Notes: a model not told the origin generated them from the sequence alone. 64,000 bases of DNA from Alkalihalobacillus deserti (GCF_020734105.1 NZ_JAJAFR010000004.1:357023-421022); one strand, 5' to 3'; positions 27,899-37,985 are shown, numbered from the stretch's first letter. Numbers and translations are program-made.

Positions 27899-28435
27899 TT
27901 ACATGGAGTGTTTTATTTGATCTTGTATGAGGAAGGTTTCAATTTTGCGATCAAGCCTTGCTAACATTCTTCTTGCACGATCGTCAGAGAGTGTTCGATA
28001 ATGATGGTCTCCACCTGGCTCTTCGTCTAACTCATCTGCTAAAGCAACTACATGTTGCAATGGATTAAGTTGAAGATAACCTTCAGGTAAATATGAATCA
28101 GTGTGAAGGAGAATAGCTAAAGCTATTTCTTTAGCTGTCCGAGGATGTTCGCCAAGTCTTATTAATAGCTTATGGGCACGTTCAGACCCTTTAATTGCGT
28201 GTATATCATTTTCTTTATATAAGTCGTAATCCCATTGCCCATCTCGATACCATGTATAATGACCGATGTCATGAAGGAACGCAGCCTTTGTGGCACGGTC
28301 TGGATCAACTTGATGTTTTTTTGCTAAGCGAAATGCATGGTAAGCACAAGCAACTGCATGGGCCATGCCAGAACGCTTCACATATTTTTGAGTGATTGGG
28401 TGATCAAACAATTGAACTAACGTAACATGTCTCAT
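27899..28435 (-). CDS. HD domain phosphohydrolase
   Basis: A 178-residue HD-domain protein. The metal-binding residues are spread in the usual order: MAHAVACAYHAFRLA (His), KAAFLHDIGHYTWY (HD, about 50-53), AILLHTDSYLP and VVALADELDEE (Asp). The family hydrolyses phosphoester or nucleotide substrates; the substrate here is unknown. Shortly after the HD motif is an Asp/Glu-rich WYRDGQWDYDLYKE. GGGGGAA precedes the ATG. Confidence 0.85.
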   Translation of the reverse strand: MRHVTLVQLFDHPITQKYVKRSGMAHAVACAYHAFRLAKKHQVDPDRATKAAFLHDIGHYTWYRDGQWDYDLYKENDIHAIKGSERAHKLLIRLGEHPRTAKEIALAILLHTDSYLPEGYLQLNPLQHVVALADELDEEPGGDHHYRTLSDDRARRMLARLDRKIETFLIQDQIKHSM

Positions 28436-28605
28436 AGTAACATTCCCCCTTTGTCTATGATGTTAAATTACATGTGATAAAAAAGTATATTTAAACTATT
28501 ATATAGATTTTCAATATGTAATGCAATATCTAAATGATAAAAAGGGTGGAAATGTAAACAATAATAGGTGTATAATATGAAGCAAGGATTTGAAAGGGGT
28601 TAAAC

Positions 28606-29253
28606 ATGGCAACGACACATACATTTTCTAAAAGTGAAGAGATAGCCAATGCTATTACTCACGGTATCGGTGTATTGCTAAGTATAGCTGCACTCGTATT
28701 ATTAGTTGTTTTTGCAAGTGTTCATGGTTCTGTTTGGCATATCGTAAGTTTTTCCATTTATGGGGTAACCATGCTTTTACTTTATTTTTCATCTACCATG
28801 GTTCATGCGCTACCAAAAGGAAAGGCAAAAGATCTATTTGAGATATTTGATCATTCCTCGATCTATTTGTTTATTGCTGGAAGTTATACACCCCTTTTAT
28901 TTATTGTTGTTCAAGGAGCACTTGGCTGGACATTATTTGGAATTGTTTGGGGAATCGCCACAATTGGGATTATCTTTAAAATTTTTTTTGTGAAGAAATT
29001 TCTATTTTTGTCTACGGTTTTTTATATAGTGATGGGATGGCTTGCTATTTTTGCGATGAAGCCTCTTGTCGAAACGCTTCCATCGATGGGAGTAGCGCTG
29101 TTATTTATTGGAGGAATTTGTTACACCGTTGGAACGGTTTTTTATGTATGGCGCGGGTTCAAGTTTCATCATGCTATATGGCATCTGTTTGTTTTAGCTG
29201 GATCCATTTTCCATTTCTTTTTAATTTTGCTTTATGTGTTACCAATTGCTTAA
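28606..29253 (+). CDS. Hemolysin III family (PAQR) membrane protein
   Basis: A 215-residue integral membrane protein with seven predicted helices. PAQR-family motifs are visible: SKSEEIANAITHGIGVLLSI at the N-terminus, STMVHALPKGKAKDLFEIFDHSSIYLFIAGSYTPL in the middle, and WHLFVLAGSIFHFFLI at the end. The conserved His and Asp residues suggest a zinc-dependent amidase-like site. Function in bacteria is not settled. AAAGGGG lies 6 bases before the ATG. Confidence 0.93.
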   Translation: MATTHTFSKSEEIANAITHGIGVLLSIAALVLLVVFASVHGSVWHIVSFSIYGVTMLLLYFSSTMVHALPKGKAKDLFEIFDHSSIYLFIAGSYTPLLFIVVQGALGWTLFGIVWGIATIGIIFKIFFVKKFLFLSTVFYIVMGWLAIFAMKPLVETLPSMGVALLFIGGICYTVGTVFYVWRGFKFHHAIWHLFVLAGSIFHFFLILLYVLPIA

Positions 29254-29255
29254 AA

Positions 29256-29289
29256 AGAGCCAGTGAACAAAGAGTTGTTCACTGGCTCT
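29256..29289 (+). terminator. Terminator after hemolysin III gene
   Basis: A 15-bp perfect stem AGAGCCAGTGAACAA/TTGTTCACTGGCTCT with a 4-base loop. The T tail is weak. Confidence 0.75.
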
Positions 29290-29377
29290 ATTACTATTAT
29301 TTCCTAATTGAATCGGTACTTTGGTAAGAATGACAACTAAAGTTTAAAGAAGGTATAATTTGAGAGGGGGGGACTAT

Positions 29378-29608
29378 ATGTATGTTACGGTTAAACAATT
29401 AGCTAAATATTTGGATTTATCTGAAGAGTATATTTTACAGCAAATTCATTTAGGACATGTGAAACCCATTTTTGATGGAGAAAACCACTTGTTAAATCAG
29501 CAACAATTTCTCTGGCATAAGGAACAGCTTGATTTAAAACGTAAACAATTAGCTCTGGAAGCAGAGGAACCGATTCCTGAAGATTGGGATGCTAAAGACG
29601 AAGATTAA
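29378..29608 (+). CDS. Small helix-turn-helix (excisionase-like) protein
   Basis: A 76-residue protein. The ATG at 29378 follows GGGGGG; an in-frame ATG six codons upstream overlaps it. The N-terminus MYVTVKQLAKYLDLSEEYILQQIHLGHVKPIFDGENHLLNQQQF is a MerR/excisionase-type winged helix-turn-helix, and the remainder is acidic. A TATAAT at 29354-29359 may be its promoter. Probably a DNA-binding regulator; target unknown. It lies 50 bp before the secreted protein gene and may be cotranscribed. Confidence 0.75.
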   Translation: MYVTVKQLAKYLDLSEEYILQQIHLGHVKPIFDGENHLLNQQQFLWHKEQLDLKRKQLALEAEEPIPEDWDAKDED

Positions 29609-29657
29609 TACATAGAATAAAGGTATGAACACAAAACCAAGAAAAGGTTGTGATCAG

Positions 29658-30854
29658 ATGGGGAAAATGGTTTTTGTGCTCATGCTTTGTATTTTTGGCT
29701 TAGTTGGGCCTTATTCTGTACAAGCAGAACAGACAGAGTCAATCAAAGCAAAAGAGCATCAAAAAAAGATTGTGACGAAGAAGCAACTTGAGTTACCTGA
29801 GACTTTAATACGGTTTGTGTATGATACTGGTTACACTTTTGAATATCCGGAAGATGGAGTGCGTGGAGTGTATGTTACCGGGAATTCTGCAGGAGGGCAA
29901 CGATTTAACTACTTGCTTGAATTGTTAAATTCAACTGATTTAAATGCAATGGTTATCGATATAAAAGATGACCATGGATATTTGACTTATCGTCCGGAAG
30001 AGGATTCTCCATTTTATGATATTTCTAAAAAGTTTATTGGAGATCCTGAGAAGCTAATGAAAACATTAGAAGAGAATGAAATTTATCCAATTGCTCGTAT
30101 CGTTGTTTTTAAAGATAGTGTTTTAGCTGAAAAGAAGCCAGAGTGGTCTTTTAAAGATAATGGAAAAGTATGGAAAAACGGGAGGGGAGAAGCATTTGTT
30201 AACCCTTTTTTAAAAGAAGTCTGGGATTATAATATTGCAATTGCCGAAAAAGCTGCAAAAATGGGTTTTAAGGAAATTCAATTTGACTATGTCCGTTTCC
30301 CAGAAGGATTTGAGCGACGTGACGATGTACTTGAATATAAAGTTGGAGAATATGCTGATGGCGAAGATAATGTCCAGAAAAGAGTTACAGCTGTTGCAGA
30401 TTTTGTTGCTTATGCAAAGGCACAGTTATCTTCATATGATGTAGACGTATCTGTTGATATTTTTGGTTATGCAGCTACGATCAAGGAAGCTCCAGGTATT
30501 GGCCAAAATTTCACTAAGATCTCAGAAAATGTAGATGTGATTTCCTCAATGATTTATCCAAGTCATTGGACACCTTATTTTGGTATTGATAAGCCAGATT
30601 TATACCCTTATGAACTAACTAAAGCATATGCAAAAGTGGAAAACGAGGTGTTAAGCTCTTTAAAGAACCCACCAATATCACGTCCATGGATTCAGGATTT
30701 CACGGCAGCATGGCTTGGTTCTGGAAATTATAAGAGCTACGGTTCAAAAGAAGTAGAGGCTCAAATCAGAGCTCTAAATGAAGAAGGAATAAACGAGTTC
30801 TTGCTTTGGAATGCGTCAAATCGTTATACAGAAGGTGTTACTTATAAGCCTTGA
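29658..30854 (+). CDS. Secreted glycoside-hydrolase-like protein (DUF4015)
   Basis: A 398-residue secreted protein. The ATG at 29658 gives a standard signal peptide (MGKMVFVLMLCIFGLVGPYSVQA). The mature part is a DUF4015 TIM-barrel glycosidase-like domain: VRGVYVTGNSAGGQRFNYLLELLNSTDLNAMVIDIKDDHG, YPIARIVVFKD, FKEIQFDYVRFPEG (likely catalytic Asp region) and VDVSVDIFGYAA, ending in LLWNASNRYTEGVTYKP. Cell-wall or exopolysaccharide binding is an inference. Confidence 0.88.
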   Translation: MGKMVFVLMLCIFGLVGPYSVQAEQTESIKAKEHQKKIVTKKQLELPETLIRFVYDTGYTFEYPEDGVRGVYVTGNSAGGQRFNYLLELLNSTDLNAMVIDIKDDHGYLTYRPEEDSPFYDISKKFIGDPEKLMKTLEENEIYPIARIVVFKDSVLAEKKPEWSFKDNGKVWKNGRGEAFVNPFLKEVWDYNIAIAEKAAKMGFKEIQFDYVRFPEGFERRDDVLEYKVGEYADGEDNVQKRVTAVADFVAYAKAQLSSYDVDVSVDIFGYAATIKEAPGIGQNFTKISENVDVISSMIYPSHWTPYFGIDKPDLYPYELTKAYAKVENEVLSSLKNPPISRPWIQDFTAAWLGSGNYKSYGSKEVEAQIRALNEEGINEFLLWNASNRYTEGVTYKP

Positions 30855-30872
30855 TAAAAAGAGAAAATTAGT

Positions 30873-30906
30873 AAAGGCTAAATCTAAATATAGATTTAGC
30901 CTTTTA
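30873..30906 (+). terminator. Terminator after secreted protein gene
   Basis: A 14-bp stem AAAGGCTAAATCTA/TAGATTTAGCCTTT with an AATA loop and a TT tail. Confidence 0.85.
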
Positions 30907-31091
30907 TGAACTGTAAAAGTAAAGAAAGCACCCAATCTAGAGGATAGCTGTGTAATTGTATGAGATCTTTGCATAAACTAGAAAAGATAGGTAAAAAGAA
31001 GCGCTTCCCATTTAAATACTTGATTGAGGCAGTTTATCCTTTTAAGAAGAAGGAGTATACTAGGAGTAGAATGATTGATGGAGGTCAAAGA

Positions 31092-31655
31092 ATGAATTGG
31101 TATGAGAAGCTAAATAAATACTTTCCGATAGAAGAGATGAAGTCGAAAGAACATATTGAATTGCTACTAAAAGAAAAAGCGGATATTTACCATAAAGATG
31201 AAGACCAAAATCATGTTATGATGTATGTAGAAACTGACGATTTCGTCTTTGTCGATTATCTGTATGTCTCAAAGGACGCAAGAGGCCAAGGGCTGGGGAA
31301 AAAATTGTTAAATCAATTAAAACAAAAACAAAAGCCAATCATTCTTGAAGTTGAGCCAGTGGATTATGAAGACACAGATACAAAGAAGCGACAGCGCTTT
31401 TATAGTCGAGAAGGCTTCAAGCATGCACAGTCAATTGGATACAGAAGACGCTCGCTTGCGACGAATGAAGTAAATGAATTAGAAATTCTATTTTGGTCAC
31501 CAACTGATGAACCGGAAAAAAGCATCTATGAAAAAATGAAGCACACTTATGAGAATATTCACACGTATAAAGATAAAGAACTTTATGGTGAGTCTTATGA
31601 AGATGTTGATGATGTACTCACTTATGAAGAAAAAAAGGACCAAGCGACTGTGTAG
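31092..31655 (+). CDS. yjbC: YjbC-like GNAT acetyltransferase
   Basis: A 187-residue GNAT protein corresponding to YjbC, normally next to spx. The ATG at 31092 (MNWYEKLNKYFP) has GGAGG 7 bases upstream; a longer frame starts 44 codons earlier without such a site. The acetyl-CoA motif is YLYVSKDARGQGLGKKLLNQL (about 61-81). The Glu/Asp/Tyr-rich C-terminal 50 residues have many charges. In B. subtilis yjbC and spx share a transcript; here an RND operon on the other strand separates them. Confidence 0.88.
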   Translation: MNWYEKLNKYFPIEEMKSKEHIELLLKEKADIYHKDEDQNHVMMYVETDDFVFVDYLYVSKDARGQGLGKKLLNQLKQKQKPIILEVEPVDYEDTDTKKRQRFYSREGFKHAQSIGYRRRSLATNEVNELEILFWSPTDEPEKSIYEKMKHTYENIHTYKDKELYGESYEDVDDVLTYEEKKDQATV

Positions 31656-31691
31656 GGATTGAATCGTTCATTAAATAATGAGGTGATTCGT

Positions 31692-31826
31692 TTGAAACGT
31701 AAGGACATAAAGCGTAAGAAAAAAAGAGAAATGTTAAAAGACTTTTTAAAGAAAAATGTACAAGACTGGAAAAAGCGAACAAAACAAAGTCCTATGCCAC
31801 AATCGTCGCGTCGAACAACTGCTTAA
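31692..31826 (+). CDS. Small basic protein, 44 residues
   Basis: TTG at 31692 with GAGGTGA 4 bases upstream opens a 44-residue, highly basic protein (KRKDIKRKKKREMLKDFLKK near the N-terminus and SSRRTTA at the end). It follows yjbC by 36 bp and is ended by a terminator. It could be a nucleic-acid or ribosome-binding peptide, but I recognise no family. Confidence 0.45.
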   Translation: MKRKDIKRKKKREMLKDFLKKNVQDWKKRTKQSPMPQSSRRTTA

Positions 31827-31846
31827 ATAAACTGAAAATGAAATAG

Positions 31847-31887
31847 AAAAATCCTGTCTCACATTCAAACCGTGAGACAGGATTTTC
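31847..31887. terminator. Bidirectional terminator, yjbC unit / RND operon
   Basis: AAAATCCTGTCTCAC / GTGAGACAGGATTTT, a 15-bp stem with a 9-base loop, flanked by A/T runs on both sides. It lies between convergent units. Confidence 0.88.
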
Positions 31888-34800
31888 TAATACTCAAGTT
31901 GATTATCTCGTTTTTTTCTTTTTTTCTTGTCTGTTAAATCATAAATAACAGGTATGAGGATTAATGTTATAAAAGTGGAAACGGATAGACCGAAAACGAT
32001 AACAATGGCCATCGGCTGTTGAACTTCTGTTCCTTCTCCGAATCCTAAAGTAAGAGGAATTAATCCTAATATGGTCGTTAAGGCGGTCATTAAGATCGGT
32101 CTTAATCTAGTTGGACCTGCTTCGATAATAGCATCATAAGTAGTTAACCCCTTATTCTTTAGTGTATTAATGTAATCAACGAGAACAATTGCGTTATTTA
32201 CCACAATCCCTGTTAAAATCAAAATCCCAATAAGTGAACCAACGCCAACAGGTTGGTTTGTTAAAAGCAGACCTGCAATAATCCCTATGGCTGTAACCGG
32301 TACAGAAAACATAATGATAATTGGATAGAAAAAGGATTCAAAACGGCCTGCCATAACCATGTAAACGAGAATAATAGCTAAGGCAATAGCCCCTCCTAAT
32401 TTGAAAAAGGCATCATTCATTTGCTCATTTTGGCCGCCAAATGAAATGCGGTAACCACTTGGTAGAGTTGGACGTATTTCTTCTTTTAGTCTTGTCTCAA
32501 TATCTGCAATAACACTACCTAAATCTCGATTTAATATATCGGCTCTTACGGTTACTTCACGTAAACGATCAGCTCTTCGAATAGAGTTAGGACCTTGTCC
32601 GCGTTCAATAGTTGCAACAACGTCTAGCGGTATTCTTTCTCCAGTAGGAGTATCAATTAAAAGCTGTTTTAATTTGTCGACAGAAGCCGTAAAGCGATCC
32701 TCGACTTGTAATCGAACATCAATCTCTTCTCCATTTCGAGCTAGTCGAGTAGCAACCACTCCCCGTGTTGCATTTCCTATTGTGTTGGCAATTTGAACAC
32801 TGCTGACTCCATATGTTGCAGCTGTCTGTCGATTTACAACAACGGTTACTTCAGGATTTCCTTCGGTGTAGTTGGAAGAAGGTTCTCGCACGCCGTCTAT
32901 CCCAGAGATACTTGTTATAATATCATCTGTAACTCTCCTTAATGTTTGTAGCTCTGGACCTTTAACGGTAATGGATACGGGACTATCAGAAAAGCCAGTA
33001 TCACTAGCTGAGACAGAGATATCTGCGTTTGGAATGACTTGAAGCCGTTTGCGAATATCTTCGGCGATGACAAGGTCAGTTCGATTTCTCTCAGTTACAT
33101 CCTTAAGTAATATACTGTAAGAAGCTCTATTCTCTTGAGATCCTGCTCCAATCGTGAAATTATCAGTTCCTCCTACCGTGACAAAGGATAGATCAATCTC
33201 AGGGAGAGGTTCAAGTTGTTCATCAATCTCTTTTGCTGTTTCATAGGTAGCTTCTAAAGAAGTACCTACTGGCATCCTAACATCTACACTAATAAAGCTC
33301 TGATCTTGGGCTGGGAGAAATTCTGTTCCTAGAAAAGGGATGCAACAGAGGGCAGCTACTAGAAGTGTGAATGTTGAATAAAGAATCGTTTTGGGCTTCG
33401 CTAATGCGGTTTTCAATATCCGTTCATATAGAGCCCTAGTTCGATCAAAGCCTCGTTGAAAAGCGGATGCATCATCATTGATGTTCATGAAAGTTGATGA
33501 TAGCAAAGGCACAATAATAAGCGCTGTAATTAAAGAAGCGAGCAATGAAAAGGCAACTGTAATGGCGAGCGGTTTAAATAATTGAGCTGCTAATCCTTCT
33601 ACAAACACAATGGGGAGAAAGACAACAACCGTTGTTAAAGTTGAAGCAACGATCGCTCCGCCAATTTCATTTGTCCCATTTATAGATGCTTCTTTTTTTC
33701 CTTCTCTTAATTGCCTTTTACGATATATATTCTCAAGAATTACGATCGCATTATCGACCATCATTCCAACACCTAAGGCAAGGCCACCAAGCGTTAAAAT
33801 ATTTAATGTTTCTCCATAGAAATAAAGGAAAAGAAACGTAGTAATAATCGAAATAGGAATAGAGAGCCCGATAATAAGGGTACTTCTAATATTCCTTAGA
33901 AAGATATATAAGATAAAAGCTGCTAAAACACCACCAATAACAATGTTCCAGGTGACAGCACGTATCGATTGTTCAATAAAACGACTTTGATCGAAAATCG
34001 CTTGAATTTCTACTCCTTCCGGTAGAAGGGTTTTTAACTCTTGTATTTCCTTTTTGATATTTCTTGCAACGGTTACTGTATTAGTTCCTGAAGCTTTCAG
34101 TACCGATAAGCCGACAGTAGGTTTTCCATTTAAATAGCTTTGCTGTGAAATAGGAGCTGTTGATTCAACAATTGTAACCATTTCTCCAAGTGGGATTAAA
34201 CCTTCTTGAGTGGTCACGGGTAAAATTTCAAGATCATAGACGGAACTGAATTCTCCGGTAACTCGAATGGGTAAACTTTGATTAGCATCTTGGATTTGCC
34301 CACTCGGTATATTAAGATTTTCACTTCCAATAACTTGTTGTAAGTCCGTTAAACTCAGTCCATAATTAGCAAGTTTCTCGGGGTCAACATTAAGGCGAAT
34401 TTCTTGAGTTGTTCCTCCTTCAATCTGAACAGCCGCCACTCCATCAATTGAATCAAGTCTTGGTTGAATCTCATTTTCAATTAATTTTTTTGTTTCTGCG
34501 ATATTTGACCTTGGCTCTGTTACAGCTAGCTGAGTAATGGGAAGCATACTTGGGTCAAAACGCATCACTTGAGGTACAGAAACTCCAGCTGGTAATGTTT
34601 CACGAATTTGGTCAATTCGCTCCCGCATGGTCAGTGTAGCGAAATCTAGATTTGTTCCCCAATCAAAGGAAACAAGGATTAAAGCTCCGCCAGTTCTAGA
34701 TGTAGATGAAACAGATTCAACGTTTGGGATGCTTGCCATCATTTCTTCAATTGGACGGGTAATCAGCTGCTCAATTTCTTCTGGACCAGCCCCATCATAA

Positions 34801-34949
34801 GAAGCAGTAACTGCTACGACAGGAAAATTTAGTTCGGGAAACAAATCAACAGGAAGATTTTTTAATGAAACTGTTCCTAAAATAAGTAAAAGGACGATAA
34901 CCATTGACATCGCTACTGGCCGTAATACGGAGAATTTTGCTAAATTCAT
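31887..34949 (-). CDS. RND efflux transporter permease (SwrC/AcrB-like)
   Basis: A 1020-residue resistance-nodulation-division pump. Twelve membrane helices are predicted: one at the start (SVLRPVAMSMVIVLLLILGTVSL), a large external loop, helices 2-6 (about 330-520), a second external loop, and helices 8-12 (about 840-1010). The proton-relay Asp lies in GGLALGVGMMVDNAIVILENI. It is proton-driven and exports drugs, detergents or surfactin-like lipids. In Gram-positives SwrC is the model. It forms an operon with the adaptor gene 6 bp upstream. Confidence 0.93.
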   Translation of the reverse strand: MNLAKFSVLRPVAMSMVIVLLLILGTVSLKNLPVDLFPELNFPVVAVTASYDGAGPEEIEQLITRPIEEMMASIPNVESVSSTSRTGGALILVSFDWGTNLDFATLTMRERIDQIRETLPAGVSVPQVMRFDPSMLPITQLAVTEPRSNIAETKKLIENEIQPRLDSIDGVAAVQIEGGTTQEIRLNVDPEKLANYGLSLTDLQQVIGSENLNIPSGQIQDANQSLPIRVTGEFSSVYDLEILPVTTQEGLIPLGEMVTIVESTAPISQQSYLNGKPTVGLSVLKASGTNTVTVARNIKKEIQELKTLLPEGVEIQAIFDQSRFIEQSIRAVTWNIVIGGVLAAFILYIFLRNIRSTLIIGLSIPISIITTFLFLYFYGETLNILTLGGLALGVGMMVDNAIVILENIYRKRQLREGKKEASINGTNEIGGAIVASTLTTVVVFLPIVFVEGLAAQLFKPLAITVAFSLLASLITALIIVPLLSSTFMNINDDASAFQRGFDRTRALYERILKTALAKPKTILYSTFTLLVAALCCIPFLGTEFLPAQDQSFISVDVRMPVGTSLEATYETAKEIDEQLEPLPEIDLSFVTVGGTDNFTIGAGSQENRASYSILLKDVTERNRTDLVIAEDIRKRLQVIPNADISVSASDTGFSDSPVSITVKGPELQTLRRVTDDIITSISGIDGVREPSSNYTEGNPEVTVVVNRQTAATYGVSSVQIANTIGNATRGVVATRLARNGEEIDVRLQVEDRFTASVDKLKQLLIDTPTGERIPLDVVATIERGQGPNSIRRADRLREVTVRADILNRDLGSVIADIETRLKEEIRPTLPSGYRISFGGQNEQMNDAFFKLGGAIALAIILVYMVMAGRFESFFYPIIIMFSVPVTAIGIIAGLLLTNQPVGVGSLIGILILTGIVVNNAIVLVDYINTLKNKGLTTYDAIIEAGPTRLRPILMTALTTILGLIPLTLGFGEGTEVQQPMAIVIVFGLSVSTFITLILIPVIYDLTDKKKRKKRDNQLEY

Positions 34950-34955
34950 TGATGT

Positions 34956-36164
34956 TCACTCATTTCGAATCGTAATTTCAGCACCATCTGTTAATCGTTC
35001 CTTACCAGTGGTGACAACTTGGTCATCCTTTTCAACACCAGAAACCACTTCAATCAAATCTCCTTCTCTTGTACCAAGCTCTAATGCTTGTCTTCTTACC
35101 GTATTATTTGTTACGACAAAAACATAGGGTTCACCATTTTCGTATAATAGGGCATTGGCAGGAACAACTAACGTTTCATTAATCGTTTTTAAATCAATAA
35201 CAGCATTTGTTCTCATTCCGCCTTTCATATTTAGGGATTCATTGTTCAATGGGACTAGGACTGAGAATGTATTTGACTGTGGATTAGTGACAGGGGAGAT
35301 GCTAGAAATGGTCCCTGTTTGAATGTCATTTATTCCTGGAATTGAAAGGGTTACTCGTAAACCAGGAGAAAGTTTGGTCACTTGAAAGCTATTAACCGAA
35401 AACGTTGCGTCTATTTCCGCCAAATTAGAAATGATTGCTAAAGGTTGGCTAGGTAAGGCAGTTTGACCGACTGTTACATCTAACTGTGAAATAACTCCAG
35501 ATATAGGTGCTGTAACTTTTGAAGAGCGAACCATTTCTTCTGCTTGTTGAACGGCAAGTTCGGCATTTTGGATTTGTACTTCAAGTTCCATCGTATTAAT
35601 CGGAGTAAAACTTACTGAACTAGTTGCTTGTACTAATTCCGCTTGATTCAGGGAGACCTCGAGCGATGTTTGTAATAGGTCAACAAGAGAATCTTCAAGC
35701 TCTTCTCGGTTCAAGTCATCAATGAGTGCACGTGAACGGTTAATGGAGTTTTGTAATTCCTGTTGTAATTCTTGTAAGTTACTGTGATTTTTTTCGATCG
35801 AACGATTTATCTCCCTTGCATGAGCTAGACTTTGCTTTAGTTGAGCTACTATATTTTGAGCTTGGTTTAATTGTCTAAGAGCTTCGGTATCATCAAGTGT
35901 GAGCAGTAATTCACCAAATTTTATTGCCTGCCCCACCTTAACATGAACCTCCTTGACTTCAAGTGGCAAAGTCGTTATTAGGGGTACTTGATTTCGTGGC
36001 AATAAATGCCCTGATAGTTCAAGGACTTGATTAATCGAATTTTGACTTATTTTTTCTACTTCAACAAGGAGACGTTGGCGTTCAACTTGATCACTTGTGA
36101 TATCGTCAGTGACACAAGCTGTAATAGAAAAAAGAATGAACATAGTGAATAACCATTTTTTCAA
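34956..36164 (-). CDS. RND adaptor (membrane fusion) lipoprotein
   Basis: A 402-residue HlyD/AcrA-type adaptor. The lipobox ITAC gives a lipidated Cys near residue 17. It is followed by a lipoyl-like domain half (VKEVHVKVGQAIKFGELLLTLDD), a coiled-coil hairpin (about 85-170), the second lipoyl half (VTAPISGVISQLDVTVGQ) and beta-barrel/membrane-proximal domains ending TDGAEITIRNE. It partners the RND permease gene 6 bp downstream. Gram-positives have no outer membrane, so the adaptor probably shapes substrate delivery at the membrane surface. Confidence 0.92.
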   Translation of the reverse strand: MKKWLFTMFILFSITACVTDDITSDQVERQRLLVEVEKISQNSINQVLELSGHLLPRNQVPLITTLPLEVKEVHVKVGQAIKFGELLLTLDDTEALRQLNQAQNIVAQLKQSLAHAREINRSIEKNHSNLQELQQELQNSINRSRALIDDLNREELEDSLVDLLQTSLEVSLNQAELVQATSSVSFTPINTMELEVQIQNAELAVQQAEEMVRSSKVTAPISGVISQLDVTVGQTALPSQPLAIISNLAEIDATFSVNSFQVTKLSPGLRVTLSIPGINDIQTGTISSISPVTNPQSNTFSVLVPLNNESLNMKGGMRTNAVIDLKTINETLVVPANALLYENGEPYVFVVTNNTVRRQALELGTREGDLIEVVSGVEKDDQVVTTGKERLTDGAEITIRNE

Positions 36165-36424
36165 ATAAGCTCAGCTCCTAGTAATAGGTAATTTAAATAA
36201 CACAAACTTGCTTGATAATATATTGAAAAAAAACTCACTCTTTATAAAATGTGACAATCATGTGACAAGTATGAGTCTAAAAAGAGAATAGTTTAAAATG
36301 ACTAAATAAACATATTTGTTTAGAAATGTTTTTTTTGTATAATAGGTTTATAATGTCATGTAAAGGGTATTACATTATTATTGTATAACTTAATTTTCTT
36401 TGTTTAATGTATGTATAAGTATAG

Positions 36425-36913
<489 letters not shown>

Positions 36914-36914
36914 T

Positions 36915-36951
36915 AAAAACCCTTCTACATCTAAAGTAGAAGGGTTTTTTG
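36915..36951 (+). terminator. Terminator of spx
   Basis: AAAAACCCTTCTAC/GTAGAAGGGTTTTTT with a 7-base loop is a 14-bp stem ending in six T. Confidence 0.92.
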
Positions 36952-36952
36952 T

Positions 36953-37081
36953 AGAGTTATTTCCAAAAGGGGGTTTTTCCTTTTGGAAATAACTCTATGC
37001 AATGAGCGGAACCGCTGCAATCTTTTAAGGCCTTTATAAGCGTTCTTCTCATAAAGGGCGCGCAGCGAGAGAAGCCATTGC
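36953..37081 (+). repeat. Dispersed composite hairpin repeat, copy C
   Basis: An outer perfect 18-bp inverted repeat AGAGTTATTTCCAAAAGG / CCTTTTGGAAATAACTCT (36953-36996) precedes the core GCAATGAGCGGAACCGCTGC (from 36999). The internal hairpin is CCTTTAT/ATAAAGG (37031-37057), and the core ends GCGCAGCGAGAGAAGCCATTGC. Arms differ from copies A and B while pairing is kept. It sits directly after the spx terminator. Confidence 0.8.
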
Positions 37082-37134
37082 CATCGTGAATAGGCAACCA
37101 GGGTTTAAAAGGGCGGTTTTTCTAATCTTAATAA

Positions 37135-37800
37135 TCATTTAATGACCTTTGTATACTTCATACGAAGAGCGCCAGTAAGAATGACGCCTATTATAATCAC
37201 AATCTTAAAGGCAAACGTGAAGAGAGGATGCTGACTAAATAAAGGAGATAGCATTTCCTCATGAGTTATCATGCGACTAGCTGTATAGGCAAGGATGCCG
37301 GCTCCTAAGTAAACAATAATAGGAAAACGGTCAAATACGGTTAAAATTAATTTACTACCCCAAATGATGATAGGAACTGAAACGAGTAGACCGATCATTA
37401 CTAATAAATGATCACCATGGGCCGCTCCTGCTACAGCAATGACATTATCAAAACCCATGACCAAGTCTGCGATTAGAATAGACTTGATGGCACTCCAAAG
37501 ATTTGTTCCTCCTTCGATATCACGATTATTAGTTTGATCAGATAATAGACTGTAGGCAATATAGACTAAAAGAGATCCACTTATAGCTAGGAGGAAAGGA
37601 ATTTCTAATAGTTGTACGGCAACGACTGTTAAAGACATTCTTGTTATCAAAGCTAATCCAATGCCAAGGACAATTGCACGATTACGAATTTCTTTTGGCA
37701 AATTTCTACAGGCGAGCGCAACAACGATGGCGTTGTCACCTCCTAAGATTATATCAATACCAATAATAGTTAAAAGAGAGATAAAAAAATCAGTTTCCAT
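37135..37800 (-). CDS. yjbE: TerC family membrane protein (YjbE)
   Basis: A 221-residue TerC-family protein with about seven membrane helices. The first contains GIDIILGGDNAIVVALACR and the second half ILIADLVMGFDNVIAVAGAA, both with the conserved acidic D-N pair. Some TerC proteins export Mn2+ to feed secreted metalloenzymes, and yjbE is their paralogue located between spx and mecA. Unlike ykoY-type genes it has no yybP-ykoY leader here. Function is inferred. Confidence 0.93.
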   Translation of the reverse strand: METDFFISLLTIIGIDIILGGDNAIVVALACRNLPKEIRNRAIVLGIGLALITRMSLTVVAVQLLEIPFLLAISGSLLVYIAYSLLSDQTNNRDIEGGTNLWSAIKSILIADLVMGFDNVIAVAGAAHGDHLLVMIGLLVSVPIIIWGSKLILTVFDRFPIIVYLGAGILAYTASRMITHEEMLSPLFSQHPLFTFAFKIVIIIGVILTGALRMKYTKVIK

Positions 37801-37979
37801 AATTTAGCATCATCCTTTGGCTCATCAACATTATTTCTTTCATAATGATCATTAACACCTCATACATTTATCAGTAACACTCGCTAATTACTTGTATGGA
37901 GCTTGTCTGACCCTATTACAAACAATATGGTTTCGGTAATGAAAATATGACGAGAAACAATGTTTTTTAAAAAATATGA

Positions 37980-37985
37980 TATAAT
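37980..37985 (+). promoter_or_regulatory. Extended -10 promoter box upstream of mecA
   Basis: TGATATAAT includes the TG extension and TATAAT at 37980-37985, 250 bp before mecA. No good -35 box is visible. The 335-bp gap 37801-38135 otherwise shows only a short AGCAT/ATGCT hairpin. Confidence 0.4.
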
